A stretch of 64,000 nt of DNA, from NCBI RefSeq assembly GCF_017833415.1, contig NZ_JAFICC010000004.1, positions 62,001-126,000 on the forward strand, given 5' to 3'. The stretch comes from Flavobacterium sp. 1355. Lineage in GTDB: Bacteria > Bacteroidota > Bacteroidia > Flavobacteriales > Flavobacteriaceae. The translations under genes and the position numbers were made by a program. Below, piece by piece: positions 16,398 to 26,113 of the stretch (position 1 is the first letter of the stretch; each line of letters starts with the position of its first letter). Below the pieces are notes generated by a model. The model searched no databases and was not told the DNA's origin. It saw nothing but the letters and a program-made list of their open reading frames with translations.

Positions 16398-16526
16398 ATG
16401 AATATTAAATAGATTATAATCAATAATTAAAACATGGCGCTCCCGTCCAAAATCCCAATTTTATAATCCAATCACAAAAAAACTTAGAACCTTAGTATCT
16501 TAGAACCTCAGAACCTTAAAAAAAAC

Positions 16527-16534
16527 TATTTTTG
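16527..16534 (+). promoter_or_regulatory. -7 box that decides the start of the FAD/Fe-S oxidoreductase
   Basis: TATTTTTG matches TAnnTTTG and its last base is the G of the upstream GTG at 16534, so transcription should begin after that codon. The ATG at 16555 is therefore the preferred start. Confidence 0.55.
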
Positions 16535-16554
16535 TGAAATCATATTCAGCAAAA

Positions 16555-19461
16555 ATGTCAATACTTAAGGATTTAGAACAATTATCAGCGTCGTTGGAAG
16601 GAACACTTTTATACGATGATCTTCATAAAACGCTTTATTCGACCGACGCTTCGGTTTATCGAATAAAACCAAAAGCGGTTGCCGTGCCCAAAACGATTGA
16701 AGATATTTCCAAACTTATCAGGTTTGCGGCGCGCCATAATGTTTCGGTTACGCCGAGAACTGCCGGAACTTCGCTGGCCGGGCAGGCGGTTGGTGACGGA
16801 ATTGTAATTGACGTTTCTAAAAACTTTACCAAGATTCTTGATTTTGATGCTGTAAAAAAAACGGTTACGGTACAGCCGGGTGTAATTCGAGATGAACTGA
16901 ATTTGTTTTTGAAACCACACGGGGTATTTTTCGCACCGATTACTTCGACTTCAAACCGTGCTATGGTGGGCGGAATGGTTGGAAATAATTCGTCTGGAAC
17001 TACTTCTATCCGCTACGGTGTTACACGTGATAAGATCGTGGAGCTAAAAGGACTTTTGAGCGATGGATCTGAAGTTGTTTTTAAGGATTTGACTTCTGCT
17101 GAATTTATCGAAAAAACCAAAGGAGATACTTTAGAAAATAAAATATATAAAACCATTTACGACGAACTTTCCGTTAAGGCGACTCAGGAAGAAATTGTAA
17201 AGGAGTTTCCAAAACCGGAAATTCACCGCAGAAATACAGGCTATGCTGTTGATATTTTACTGAAATCGGATTTGTTTGGAGGTCAGGAACCCACAATCAA
17301 TCTGGGGAAACTGCTTTGCGGAAGCGAAGGAACTTTGGTTTTTACAACAGAAGTGACCTTAAAAGTAGACGATTTGCCTCCGGCACATAATATTATGGTT
17401 GTGGGGCATTACCACACCATTCAGGAATCACTGGAATCTGTGGTTGTGGCGATGAAGCATCATTTGTATACCTGCGAGATGATTGACGACACCATTTTGG
17501 ATTGTACCAAAACAAATCGTGAACATGTTAAAAACCGTTTCTTTTTGGTAGGTGAACCCAAAGCAATTATGATGTTTGAAGTCGCATCTCACAGTCTGGA
17601 GGATGCCGAAAAACAAGCCGATGCCTTAATAGCCGATTTAGAAAAACATAATTTTGGCTATGCCCGTGTAAAGATTTACGGGAACGATATTGACAAAGCA
17701 AACGAACTCAGAAAAGCCGGACTTGGACTTTTGGGAAGTATTGTAGGCGACAATAAAGCGGCCGATTCTATTGAAGATACTGCCGTTGAATTGAGTGATT
17801 TACCGAATTATATTGCTGAATTTTCGGCAATGATGTTAAGTCACGGTCAGGAAGCGATTTACTATGCGCATGCGGGTGCGGGTGAATTGCACCTTCGGCC
17901 GGTTTTGAATTTGAAGAAAACGTCTGATTTAAAATTATTCAGGACCATTGCAACCGAAGTGGCTCATTTGGTTAAAAAATACAGAGGTTCGTTAAGCGGT
18001 GAACACGGCGACGGAATTGTACGCGGGGAGTTTATTCCGTTTATGATTGGCGAGAAAAATTATGAATTGCTGAAACGTATTAAATTGGCTTTTGACCCCA
18101 ATTCGGTTTTGAATATAGGTAAGATTGTCAATGCTTTAAAGATGGATGAAAACCATCGTGTGGTTTCGGGCAGGGTAGAACCGGATATTAAAACGTTTCA
18201 GGATTTCTCAGACAGTTTAGGCATTTTGCGTGCTGCCGAAAAATGTAACGGTTCGGGCGATTGCCGAAAATTACCATCGGCAGGAGGAGCAATGTGTCCG
18301 AGTTATCGCGCAACCAAAAATGAAAAGGAAACAACACGTGCGAGAGCGAATGCCTTGCGTGAGTATTTGACCTATTCGGAGAAAGAAAACAAATTTGACC
18401 AAAAAGAATTATACGAAGTTTTTGAGTTGTGCGTAAGCTGTAAAGCCTGCGCGAGCGAATGTCCAAGTAATGTGGATGTGGCCACTTTGAAAGCCGAATT
18501 TTTATACCAATATCAAAAAGCAAACGGATTCTCTACCCGAAATAAGATTTTTGCCAATAACGCCAAGCTCAATAAAATGGGAAGTAAGTTTCCGTCGATT
18601 ACCAATTTTATTTCAAATCAGTCAATTGTCAAGAAAACAATGGGGATTGCACCAGAGAGACAAGTTCCGTTGTTGGCAAAAACTACTTTCAGAAAATGGC
18701 ATGAAAATCATAAACCAGCAGCAACAGATTTTCCAAACGGAAGATTATATCTGTTTGTAGATGAATTTACAAATTATTATGATGTCAATATCGGAATTGA
18801 TGCTTTTGAATTATTAACGAAATTAGGGTATCAGGTTTTGGTCGTAGATCATGAAGAAAGCGGAAGAGCGTATCTTTCTAAAGGTTTTCTGGAAGAAGCC
18901 AAGAAAATTGCCAATCATAATGTAAATGTTTTTAAAGATTTAGTATTAGGAAACGCACCTTTGGTTGGTCTTGAACCTTCGGCAATTCTTACTTTTAGAG
19001 ACGAATATCTGCGTTTGGCAGATGATAAGGAAAGTGCAGAAAAGCTGTCCGGAAATTCCTTTACGATTGAAGAATTCTTTAAAAAAGAAATTATCGATGG
19101 CAAAATCCGACCAGATTCTTTTTCAGAAGAAAAGAGAGAAATCAAAATTCACGGACATTGCCATCAGAAATCTTTGAGCTCTGTTGAAGCAACCTTTGCG
19201 ATGCTCAATTTACCTACCAATAATACAGTGACAATTTACAACTCAGGCTGTTGCGGAATGGCGGGTTCTTTTGGGTATGAAAAAGAACATTATAGTGTGA
19301 GTATGCAAATGGGAGAAGATACACTTTTCCCCAAAATACGGGCCACAGCCGAAAATGTAAAAATCGCCGCAGCAGGAACAAGCTGTCGACACCAGATTTA
19401 TGACGGAACGAAACGCGAAGCACAGCATCCGGTTAGTATTTTGAGAAATTGTTTGAAATGA
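16555..19461 (+). CDS. FAD-binding and Fe-S-binding oxidoreductase (GlcD/YdiJ-like 2-hydroxyacid dehydrogenase)
   Basis: A 968-residue fusion protein. The N-terminal FAD_binding_4 (PCMH) part shows TPRTAGTSLAGQAVGDGIVI and NNSSGTTSIRYGVTRDKIVE; then the FAD-oxidase C-terminal domain (SLSGEHGDGIVRGEFIP); then an Fe-S module (CNGSGDCRKL...MCPSY and CVSCKACASECPSNVD); and a C-terminal CCG-type domain (HGHCHQKSL, NSGCCGMAGSFG). This architecture is shared by D-2-hydroxyglutarate / D-lactate dehydrogenases such as YdiJ. It oxidises a D-2-hydroxyacid and passes electrons toward the quinone pool; the exact substrate cannot be read from sequence. Start set by the promoter box at 16527. Confidence 0.88.
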   Translation: MSILKDLEQLSASLEGTLLYDDLHKTLYSTDASVYRIKPKAVAVPKTIEDISKLIRFAARHNVSVTPRTAGTSLAGQAVGDGIVIDVSKNFTKILDFDAVKKTVTVQPGVIRDELNLFLKPHGVFFAPITSTSNRAMVGGMVGNNSSGTTSIRYGVTRDKIVELKGLLSDGSEVVFKDLTSAEFIEKTKGDTLENKIYKTIYDELSVKATQEEIVKEFPKPEIHRRNTGYAVDILLKSDLFGGQEPTINLGKLLCGSEGTLVFTTEVTLKVDDLPPAHNIMVVGHYHTIQESLESVVVAMKHHLYTCEMIDDTILDCTKTNREHVKNRFFLVGEPKAIMMFEVASHSLEDAEKQADALIADLEKHNFGYARVKIYGNDIDKANELRKAGLGLLGSIVGDNKAADSIEDTAVELSDLPNYIAEFSAMMLSHGQEAIYYAHAGAGELHLRPVLNLKKTSDLKLFRTIATEVAHLVKKYRGSLSGEHGDGIVRGEFIPFMIGEKNYELLKRIKLAFDPNSVLNIGKIVNALKMDENHRVVSGRVEPDIKTFQDFSDSLGILRAAEKCNGSGDCRKLPSAGGAMCPSYRATKNEKETTRARANALREYLTYSEKENKFDQKELYEVFELCVSCKACASECPSNVDVATLKAEFLYQYQKANGFSTRNKIFANNAKLNKMGSKFPSITNFISNQSIVKKTMGIAPERQVPLLAKTTFRKWHENHKPAATDFPNGRLYLFVDEFTNYYDVNIGIDAFELLTKLGYQVLVVDHEESGRAYLSKGFLEEAKKIANHNVNVFKDLVLGNAPLVGLEPSAILTFRDEYLRLADDKESAEKLSGNSFTIEEFFKKEIIDGKIRPDSFSEEKREIKIHGHCHQKSLSSVEATFAMLNLPTNNTVTIYNSGCCGMAGSFGYEKEHYSVSMQMGEDTLFPKIRATAENVKIAAAGTSCRHQIYDGTKREAQHPVSILRNCLK

Positions 19462-19867
19462 GAAATGGCACGCGGATGAACACGGATTCACTTCGTGAAA
19501 ACGCGGATAAACGCGGATTTTTTTTTGTTTCACGCAGATTTGGCAGATCTAGCGGATTTAATTCGATTTAGTTATAAATAAATCTGCGCGCATCTGCTTA
19601 AATCTTTTAAATCTGCGTGAAATAATTTGTGCTAATTTGTGAAATTTGTGGCGAAAAAAAAACTTTCCATCTTAGCGTCTAAGTGGCAAAAAAATAAATC
19701 TGCGTAAATCAGTTTAATCCGCATAATTCGCGGGCAAAATAATTCACCACAAAAAACACACAAAACAAAATCGTTTTATATATTTGAAATCAGGATAATT
19801 TTTGCATTATTTGCAAAATAAAACCACAAAGACCTAAATATATTAATTTATAAAAGCAAAACCACAT
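19462..19867. repeat. Gene-free stretch with dispersed repeats
   Basis: About 400 bp with degenerate copies of flavobacterial intergenic phrases: acacggattcacttcgtgaa / aacgcggat (19479-19520), cacgcagattt...aatctgcgtgaaa as an inverted pair (about 19530-19620), and tttgtgaaatttgtggc (19634-19652). No open frame of substance. Confidence 0.55.
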
Positions 19868-21802
19868 ATGGCATTATCAGGTTTATTCCGAAAAAAAACG
19901 GTGCAGGATATTCTCAAGCAAGTTGCAAAAAACGAAGCAGATGGTCATAATGCTCTTGGAAAACATTTGACGACCAGGGATTTAACTGCCTTTGGAATCG
20001 CAGCAATTGTTGGAGCAGGTATTTTTAGTACTATCGGAAAAGCCAGTGCAGATGGTGGTCCGGCTGTTATTTTCTTGTTTTTATTTACAGCTTTAGCTTG
20101 TAGTTTTGCAGCTTTTGCCTACGCCGAGTTTGCCTCTATGGTTCCGGTATCAGGAAGCGCTTATACATATTCTTATGTTGCTTTTGGAGAAATTATTGCC
20201 TGGATAATTGGCTGGGCTTTAATCATGGAATATGCCGTTGGAAATATAACGGTCGCCATATCGTGGAGTGATTATTTTACCGGACTGCTCCATAGCGGCG
20301 GTATAGATTTGCCACAATGGATACAGATGGATTATTTAACCGCTTCAAACGGTTATAATGATGCGATGGCCTTAAAACAGGCAGGCAAATTATATGAAAA
20401 TTTAAGTCCATCGTTGCAAGCTGCCTATACCGCCTGGACAACTGCACCAAAAATTGGATCTTTTCATTTTGTGGCGGATTTACCTGCTTTATTTATCATT
20501 GTTTTAATTACTGCTTTGGTTTACAGAGGGATGAAAGAATCTCGTAATGCAAGTAATGTAATGGTTGTTGTAAAATTATGTATTGTTCTTTTAGTTATTG
20601 CTGTCGGAATATTTTATGTAGATACAGCCAATTGGGATCCGTTTGCACCAAATGGAGTAGGAGGCGTTTTAAAAGGAGTTTCGGCTGTATTCTTTGCTTA
20701 TATTGGTTTTGATGCCATTTCGACAACTGCAGAAGAATGTAAAAATCCACAGCGTGATTTACCAAGAGGAATGATGTGGGCAATTATAATATGTACCATT
20801 TTATATATTGCCATTGCTTTGGTTTTAACCGGAATGGTTCGTTATAACGAATTAAATGTTGGAGATCCTCTGGCTTTTGTTTTTGAGAAATTAGATCTTA
20901 AATGGATGTCGGGAATTATTGCTGTAAGTGCTGTAATTGCTATGGCAAGTGTCTTATTGGTTTTTCAAATGGGACAGCCACGTATCTGGATGAGCATGAG
21001 CCGTGATGGTTTATTGCCAAAGAAATTCTCTACGGTGCATCCAAAATTCAAAACACCTTCTTTCGCAACAATCGTAACGGGTTTTGTGGTTGCAGTTCCG
21101 GCTTTGTTCTTGAACCTAACAATGGTAACAGACTTGTGCAGTATTGGGACTTTATTTGCCTTCGTATTAGTTTGTGCCGGAGTGTTGGTTTTACAAAACA
21201 AACCAGAAATTCCGAGAGGGAAATTTAAAACACCTTATGTAAACTCAAAATTCATTCTTCCATTATTAATGATTGCCGGATTGTATTACGCTTTTGCTTT
21301 CAACAATAAGGCAACAATGGCTTTTATTAATAATGAAGCACAAATTAATGATCCAACGACAATTATTACGTCTTTAGATAAAACAGAATCTGAAAAGGTT
21401 TTTAATTATTTAAAAAGCATAGAAGTAAATAACAAAACTGCCGAAACTTCAGATTTAGAGCATTTATTAGGACAATACCAGGACGATGAAGCAAAATATA
21501 CAGAAGTTGTAAAAGGTCTGCCAATTAATGATTCATTAAAATACGAATCAGGTTTTAGCTTATTCAAACACAAGATCCCAATGTGGATTTTCCTATTCGT
21601 TTTAGTAGGATTAGCCGTTTGGGCTTTCAGAAAAAACCTTTCTCTAATTCCGCTTTTAGGATTAATCTGCTGCCTGTACATGATGGCCGAACTAAGCGTT
21701 TGGAATTGGATTTATTTCACGATCTGGTTACTAATCGGATTGTTTATTTACTTTACTTATAGTAGAAAAAATAGTAAGCTGAACTTCGTGCAGGAAAGCT
21801 AG
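19868..21802 (+). CDS. APC-superfamily amino acid permease (cationic amino acid transporter type)
   Basis: A 644-residue integral membrane protein with 12-14 hydrophobic segments. The first helix motif AFGIAAIVGAGIFSTIGKA is the hallmark APC substrate-binding region; FAYAEFASMVPVSGSAYTYS and AVFFAYIGFDAISTTAEECK are conserved in the CAT branch. Two soluble insertions occur: a loop at residues ~140-200 and one at ~490-560 (NNEAQINDPTTIITSLDK), giving a longer protein than most bacterial members. It likely imports cationic or other amino acids by proton symport. It is a single gene with its own terminator. Confidence 0.9.
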   Translation: MALSGLFRKKTVQDILKQVAKNEADGHNALGKHLTTRDLTAFGIAAIVGAGIFSTIGKASADGGPAVIFLFLFTALACSFAAFAYAEFASMVPVSGSAYTYSYVAFGEIIAWIIGWALIMEYAVGNITVAISWSDYFTGLLHSGGIDLPQWIQMDYLTASNGYNDAMALKQAGKLYENLSPSLQAAYTAWTTAPKIGSFHFVADLPALFIIVLITALVYRGMKESRNASNVMVVVKLCIVLLVIAVGIFYVDTANWDPFAPNGVGGVLKGVSAVFFAYIGFDAISTTAEECKNPQRDLPRGMMWAIIICTILYIAIALVLTGMVRYNELNVGDPLAFVFEKLDLKWMSGIIAVSAVIAMASVLLVFQMGQPRIWMSMSRDGLLPKKFSTVHPKFKTPSFATIVTGFVVAVPALFLNLTMVTDLCSIGTLFAFVLVCAGVLVLQNKPEIPRGKFKTPYVNSKFILPLLMIAGLYYAFAFNNKATMAFINNEAQINDPTTIITSLDKTESEKVFNYLKSIEVNNKTAETSDLEHLLGQYQDDEAKYTEVVKGLPINDSLKYESGFSLFKHKIPMWIFLFVLVGLAVWAFRKNLSLIPLLGLICCLYMMAELSVWNWIYFTIWLLIGLFIYFTYSRKNSKLNFVQES

Positions 21803-21826
21803 AAGTTAGAATTTATATGTAAAAAA

Positions 21827-21852
21827 CCGTTCTGAAAATAATTTCAGAACGG
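21827..21852 (+). terminator. Terminator after the amino acid permease
   Basis: Perfect 11-bp stem ccgttctgaaa / tttcagaacgg with a 4-nt loop and a run of T immediately after. Confidence 0.9.
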
Positions 21853-21862
21853 CTTTTTTTTT

Positions 21863-22000
21863 GTCATCCTGACGAAGGAAGGATCACACTAGAAATTCTG
21901 TACTGAAATTCGTCCCTGCCTGGCTGATCCGCTTGGCCGAACCGCTTGTGTGATTCACTTTGTCGAATTACTTGTGGGATCCTTCCTTCGTCAGGATGAC
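21863..22000. repeat. Inverted-repeat element, gtcatcctgac family, copy 1
   Basis: Terminal arms gtcatcctgacgaaggaagg and its complement, 23 bp perfect (through ggatc), enclosing a 92-bp core. A sister element with related arms lies at 24160-24257. No coding content, so it is a MITE- or REP-like element. Confidence 0.8.
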
Positions 22001-22024
22001 AAAATAAGTGCTTTAAATTATTGT

Positions 22025-23227
22025 CTACAAAACCCCAAGCTCCACCATACAAGTCTTCATCATCTCATAAGTACGCTGAATATCATTATCCAATCCGATA
22101 GAAAAACGAATCAAACCATCCGTCAATCCCATTTCTTTTTGCTCTTCAAGTGGAATTTCACTAGAAGTCGAGGTTCCAGGCGCGCTAAAAAGTGTTTTAT
22201 AAAATCCTAAACTTACCGCCAGATAACCCAAATTTCTTGCTTGCATCAACTCCATTAATTCATTAGCTTTTGCCAAAGTTCCAACATCAATTGTCATCAT
22301 TCCGCCAAAACCATATTCAGGATTAATCATTGTTTTGTATAATTCATGGCTTGGGTGGCTTTTCAGTCCCGGATAAACAGTTTTTAAACCATCAGCTTCA
22401 AATTGATCCGCCAGAAAATGCGCATTATGACTATGTTGTTTAATTCGGATATGAAGAGTCCTTAAATTTTTCATTACAGAAGCCGAACGCAAACTGTCCA
22501 TTGTTGGTCCCAAAAGCATACTTGCACCCGTGTTTACATTTTTCAGCGAATTAATAAATTCTTTCGATCCACAAGTTACACCCCCAACCGTATCACTGCT
22601 TCCATTAATGTATTTTGTCAAAGAATGAATTACAATATCGGCCCCAAGTTTTGCCGGAGAAACAGATAAAGGTGAAAAAGTGTTGTCAACAACCAACTTT
22701 AAGTTGTATTTTTTAGCAATTGTAGCCAATCCGGCAATATCCGCAACTTCCAAAAGTGGATTACTTACCGTTTCACAATACAAAACTTTCGTTTTAGATG
22801 TAATTGCATTTTCCACAACATCCAATTTTGTAATATCTACAAAACTGGTTTCTATTCCAAAGCGAGGAGTAAAATTCTTCAAAAAGGCATAAGTGCCACC
22901 ATAGATGGTTCTGCTCGAAACAATATGGTCGCCCGCGCCGCATAATTGCAAGAGTGTAGGCGTAATCGCCCCCATTCCCGAAGCCGAAACATTTGCCGTT
23001 TCCGTTCCTTCCATCGCCGCCAAAGCCTGATCCAGATACAAATTACTTGGCGAAGAATGGCGTGAATACAAATAACAGCCTTCCATATTGCCCTCAAATG
23101 TATCAAACATAGTTTTCGCCGAAAGGAAAGTATAAGTCGAAGAATCAGAAATCGACGGGTTTACACCACCAAATTCCCCAAAGTATTGCAAATCCTGAAT
23201 TTTATCTGCTGGGTTAAAGTTTTTCAT
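22025..23227 (-). CDS. Trans-sulfuration family PLP enzyme (methionine gamma-lyase-like)
   Basis: A 400-residue Cys/Met-metabolism PLP enzyme. The PLP lysine is K205 in IHSLTKYINGSSD; SASGMGAITPTLLQL, CETVSNPLLEV and VVDNTFSPL are family motifs, as is YSRHSSPSN. ATG 23227 is used; the longer frame from 23278 adds a repeat-like LKLETKQTK stretch. The divergently placed Lrp/AsnC regulator suggests amino-acid-responsive control, as known for methionine gamma-lyase systems (mdeA/mdeR). Alternatives within the family are O-acetylhomoserine sulfhydrylase or cystathionine lyase; residue-level discrimination was not attempted. Confidence 0.85.
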   Translation of the reverse strand: MKNFNPADKIQDLQYFGEFGGVNPSISDSSTYTFLSAKTMFDTFEGNMEGCYLYSRHSSPSNLYLDQALAAMEGTETANVSASGMGAITPTLLQLCGAGDHIVSSRTIYGGTYAFLKNFTPRFGIETSFVDITKLDVVENAITSKTKVLYCETVSNPLLEVADIAGLATIAKKYNLKLVVDNTFSPLSVSPAKLGADIVIHSLTKYINGSSDTVGGVTCGSKEFINSLKNVNTGASMLLGPTMDSLRSASVMKNLRTLHIRIKQHSHNAHFLADQFEADGLKTVYPGLKSHPSHELYKTMINPEYGFGGMMTIDVGTLAKANELMELMQARNLGYLAVSLGFYKTLFSAPGTSTSSEIPLEEQKEMGLTDGLIRFSIGLDNDIQRTYEMMKTCMVELGVL

Positions 23228-23638
23228 ATAGTTAGTTTTTGTTTGTTTTGTTTCAAGTTTCAGGTTTTCAAGTTCCAACAGCGTGAAAGTTTAAACCTGA
23301 AACAAAATTTTTTAAGAGCTATTCCAGCTTTCCGTTTCAAGTCCTCATAAAAAAGTCAAAGTTTCTAATGTTCTAAAAAGAGCTTCCGTTGGTCGCTTTT
23401 TTAGAACAAGAAACTTATGCCTTTTTTACTCCGGGCTTTCCACTGCAATCTGGGCTAGGGCAGTCATTTTCAAAAGAAATTCTATTCAAAATAAGATCTA
23501 ATAAGAAAATTAATCAACTGTAAAGTAAAAAAATAGATTTTAAAACTATAATAATGTATTTGTAATGATTTTTAATCTAAATTTGGATTCATAAAGACCA
23601 ATCAATAGATTTTCTTTCATTTTCCAAAACAAACAAAA
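23228..23638. repeat. Divergent spacer carrying a REP-like palindromic element
   Basis: The element spans about 23311-23472. Its ends read gagctattccagctttcc and ccactgcaatctgggctagg, phrases I associate with repeats in flavobacterial genomes. The centre is a long imperfect palindrome (about 23350-23384 with 23395-23427, containing gttctaaaaa / ttttttagaac). It lies between the PLP enzyme and its probable regulator. I see no riboswitch fold that I can name here. Confidence 0.65.
23578..23585 (+). promoter_or_regulatory. -7 box of the Lrp-family regulator gene
   Basis: TAAATTTG, an exact TAnnTTTG match, 53 nt before the ATG. The nearest upstream TTG leaves a short 15-nt spacer. Confidence 0.4.
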
Positions 23639-24094
23639 ATGACTTTAGACGCTACAGATAAAAAACTTCTGGTTTTGCTTCAAACCGATAGTAAAAAAAC
23701 AACCAAAGAATTGTCATTAAAACTTGATCTTTCTGTTACAGCGGTATATGAGAGAATCAAAAAATTAGAGCGCGAAGGCATAATAAAAAACTACGTCGCC
23801 CTAGTCGATAAATCCAAAATTGAAAAAGGATTTGTGGTGTTCTGTCATTTAAAACTCATTCAGCACACCAAAGAATTCCTAACCAAGTTTGAAAGCGAGG
23901 TTGTCAAACTCAACGAAGTTCTTGAATGTCACCACGTAAGCGGTGATTATGATTATATTTTGAAAGTGCTGGTAAAAGATATGGAAGCGTATAGAGAATT
24001 CTTAGTAACCAAACTGACTTCGCTTCAACATATTGGCAGTACACAAAGTATGTTTATGATTAGTGAAGTGAAGAACTCGACAGTGATTTTCTAA
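23639..24094 (+). CDS. Lrp/AsnC-family transcriptional regulator
   Basis: A 151-residue regulator: N-terminal winged HTH (DATDKKLLVLLQTDSKKTTK...LSVTAVYERIKKLEREGII) and C-terminal RAM ligand-binding domain (residues ~70-145, with HHVSGDYDYILKVLVKDME). These proteins form octamers that respond to amino acids. The divergent arrangement with the PLP sulfur-amino-acid lyase makes that gene the most likely target. Confidence 0.93.
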   Translation: MTLDATDKKLLVLLQTDSKKTTKELSLKLDLSVTAVYERIKKLEREGIIKNYVALVDKSKIEKGFVVFCHLKLIQHTKEFLTKFESEVVKLNEVLECHHVSGDYDYILKVLVKDMEAYREFLVTKLTSLQHIGSTQSMFMISEVKNSTVIF

Positions 24095-24159
24095 GATACT
24101 AAGGTTCTGAGTTGCTGAGTTTCTGAGTTTAGGGCAAAAGGTTTTTTTACTCATTTTAT

Positions 24160-24257
24160 GTCATCCTGAGGAACGAAGGATCACACAAGAGACTCCACAT
24201 GCTGAGTCGACAATCTTTGTTGAGTTACGAATGCGATCCTTCGTTCCTCAGGATGAC
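24160..24257. repeat. Inverted-repeat element, gtcatcctga family, copy 2
   Basis: Arms gtcatcctgaggaacgaagg and the complement, extended to 23 bp perfect (through atc), surrounding a ~52-bp core. The arms are related to, but not identical with, the element at 21863-22000. Confidence 0.8.
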
Positions 24258-24502
24258 AAGTTTGTGTGTTAACTTCGTGTTCAAGACTTTATAAAAAAAC
24301 AAAAATCTGCTAAAATCTGCGTGAAACCTTTTTTCATTTTTTTTTAATCAAATCAAAACTTTGCTACTCGCGACTTTGCGAGACTAAAAAATGAAGCTTA
24401 GCGAATATTGCGTAAATCTTAGCACCCCTCGCGGTTAAGTCCTCCCTTCAAATTTCAAACAAAAAACATTGAAATTTAAACTTTAAACAAAACTTTATTC
24501 CT

Positions 24503-24510
24503 TAATTTTG
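24503..24510 (+). promoter_or_regulatory. -7 box of lpdA
   Basis: TAATTTTG (TAnnTTTG), 27 nt before the ATG of lpdA. Confidence 0.5.
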
Positions 24511-24537
24511 TATCGCTAAAAATAAAATAGACAAACT

Positions 24538-25941
24538 ATGAGTTCATTTGACGTAGTCATTATAGGTTCAGGTCCTGGCGGATATGTATCAGCAATTCGT
24601 TGCGCACAATTAGGTTTTAAAACTGCTATCGTAGAAAAGTATAACTCTTTGGGCGGAACATGCCTTAACGTAGGTTGTATTCCTTCAAAAGCATTATTAT
24701 CATCTTCTCATCATTATGCAGAAATTGCACATTTTGCAGATCACGGAATCGAAGTTTCCGGAGATGTAAAAATCAATTTAGAGAAAATGATTGCGCGCAA
24801 GCAAGCAGTTGTAGATCAAACCGTAGGTGGAATCAACTACTTAATGGATAAAAATAAAATCACTGTTTTCACAGGTTTAGGTTCTTTTGTAGATGCAACG
24901 CACATTGCAGTTGCAAAAGCAGACGGAACATCTGAAACTATTGAAGCAAAATATACTGTAATTGCTACAGGATCAAAACCATCTTCTTTGCCTTTCATCA
25001 AAATTGACAAAGAAAGAATCATCACTTCTACAGAAGCTTTGGCTTTAAAAGAAGTTCCAAAACACTTGGTAATTATTGGTGGTGGCGTTATCGGAATCGA
25101 GCTTGGACAAGTTTATCTTCGTCTTGGAGCCCAGGTTTCTGTAGTGGAATTCATGGACAGAATTATTCCTGGAATGGACGGTTCTCTGTCTAAAGAATTG
25201 ACTAAAGTATTGAAAAAACAAGGAATGAAATTTTACGTTTCTCACAAAGTAAAATCAGTTGAAAGAAACGGCGATGCTGTTGTAGTTCAGGCTGAAAACG
25301 CAAAAGGAGAAACAATTACCCTTGAAGGAGATTATTCATTAGTTTCTGTTGGTCGTCGTCCGTACACAGATGGATTGAATGCTGACAAAGCCGGAGTTAA
25401 AATCTCAGACAGAGGACAAGTTGAAGTAAACGACCATTTACAAACTAACGTTCCGAATATTTATGCAATTGGAGACGTTGTTCGTGGAGCAATGTTGGCA
25501 CACAAAGCAGAAGAAGAAGGAACTATGGTTGCTGAAATCTTAGCAGGTCAAAAACCTCATATCGATTATAACTTAATCCCTGGTGTTGTTTACACCTGGC
25601 CGGAAGTTGCCGCAGTTGGAAAAACGGAAGAGCAATTGAAAGCAGAAGGAATTGCATATAAATCAGGAAGTTTCCCATTCAAAGCTTTAGGACGTGCAAG
25701 AGCAAGTGCTGACTTAGACGGATTTGTAAAAATCCTTGCTGACGAGAAAACAGATGAGGTTTTAGGAGTTCACATGATTGGTGCCCGTACAGCAGACTTA
25801 ATTGCTGAGGCGGTTACTGCAATGGAATTTAAAGCGTCTGCTGAAGATATTTCAAGAATGAGCCACGCGCATCCAACTTTCGCGGAGGCGGTAAAAGAAG
25901 CAGCACTGGCAGCTACTGAAAACAGAGCAATACACGTATAA
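24538..25941 (+). CDS. lpdA: Dihydrolipoyl dehydrogenase (E3)
   Basis: A 467-residue FAD disulfide oxidoreductase that reoxidises dihydrolipoamide of 2-oxoacid dehydrogenase complexes and the glycine cleavage system with NAD+. Motifs in order: FAD-binding GSGPGGYVSA (residues ~10-19); redox-active GGTCLNVGCIPSKALL; NAD-binding IIGGGVIGIELG; FAD motif NIYAIGDVV; and the C-terminal catalytic HAHPTFAEAVKEA with the His-Glu pair. Length matches the family. It is a stand-alone gene with its own promoter and terminator, so it probably serves several complexes encoded elsewhere. Confidence 0.97.
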   Translation: MSSFDVVIIGSGPGGYVSAIRCAQLGFKTAIVEKYNSLGGTCLNVGCIPSKALLSSSHHYAEIAHFADHGIEVSGDVKINLEKMIARKQAVVDQTVGGINYLMDKNKITVFTGLGSFVDATHIAVAKADGTSETIEAKYTVIATGSKPSSLPFIKIDKERIITSTEALALKEVPKHLVIIGGGVIGIELGQVYLRLGAQVSVVEFMDRIIPGMDGSLSKELTKVLKKQGMKFYVSHKVKSVERNGDAVVVQAENAKGETITLEGDYSLVSVGRRPYTDGLNADKAGVKISDRGQVEVNDHLQTNVPNIYAIGDVVRGAMLAHKAEEEGTMVAEILAGQKPHIDYNLIPGVVYTWPEVAAVGKTEEQLKAEGIAYKSGSFPFKALGRARASADLDGFVKILADEKTDEVLGVHMIGARTADLIAEAVTAMEFKASAEDISRMSHAHPTFAEAVKEAALAATENRAIHV

Positions 25942-25964
25942 GTTATTACGAAAATCATATTTTG

Positions 25965-25991
25965 ACCGTCAGAAATTTATATTCTGGCGGT
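25965..25991 (+). terminator. Terminator after lpdA
   Basis: Stem accg(t)cagaa / ttctg(g)cggt with an 7-nt loop followed by eight T. Confidence 0.85.
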
Positions 25992-26113
25992 TTTTTTTGT
26001 TTTCTAAGATATTGATTAGTAACTTTATAAGATATAAGAAACAAAAATAATTCTGTAAATAGTTCTTTGAGTGTTGCATTAAATTTATATATAAATATAA
26101 AACAGAGCACATC

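Larger units (their letters stand above)
24095..24537. other. Gene-free stretch with several repeats and the lpdA promoter
   Basis: It contains a degenerate 'actaaggttctgag' phrase (24095-24130), the inverted-repeat element at 24160-24257, an aaatctgcgtgaaacc fragment (24314-24330), and a 'gcgactttgcgagac...cgcggttaa' phrase (about 24368-24438) similar to that at 59918-60032. No gene is visible. Confidence 0.55.

Noticed and set aside
16534..16554. GTG start for the FAD/Fe-S oxidoreductase
   Set aside because: The GTG overlaps the -7 promoter box, and the extra residues (VKSYSAK) do not fit the family's start; ATG 16555 is preferred.
23228..23638. Possible SAM riboswitch in front of the PLP sulfur-amino-acid enzyme
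   Set aside because: The paired sequence here is a palindromic repeat of a type seen elsewhere in the window; I could not identify the conserved core of any SAM riboswitch class.
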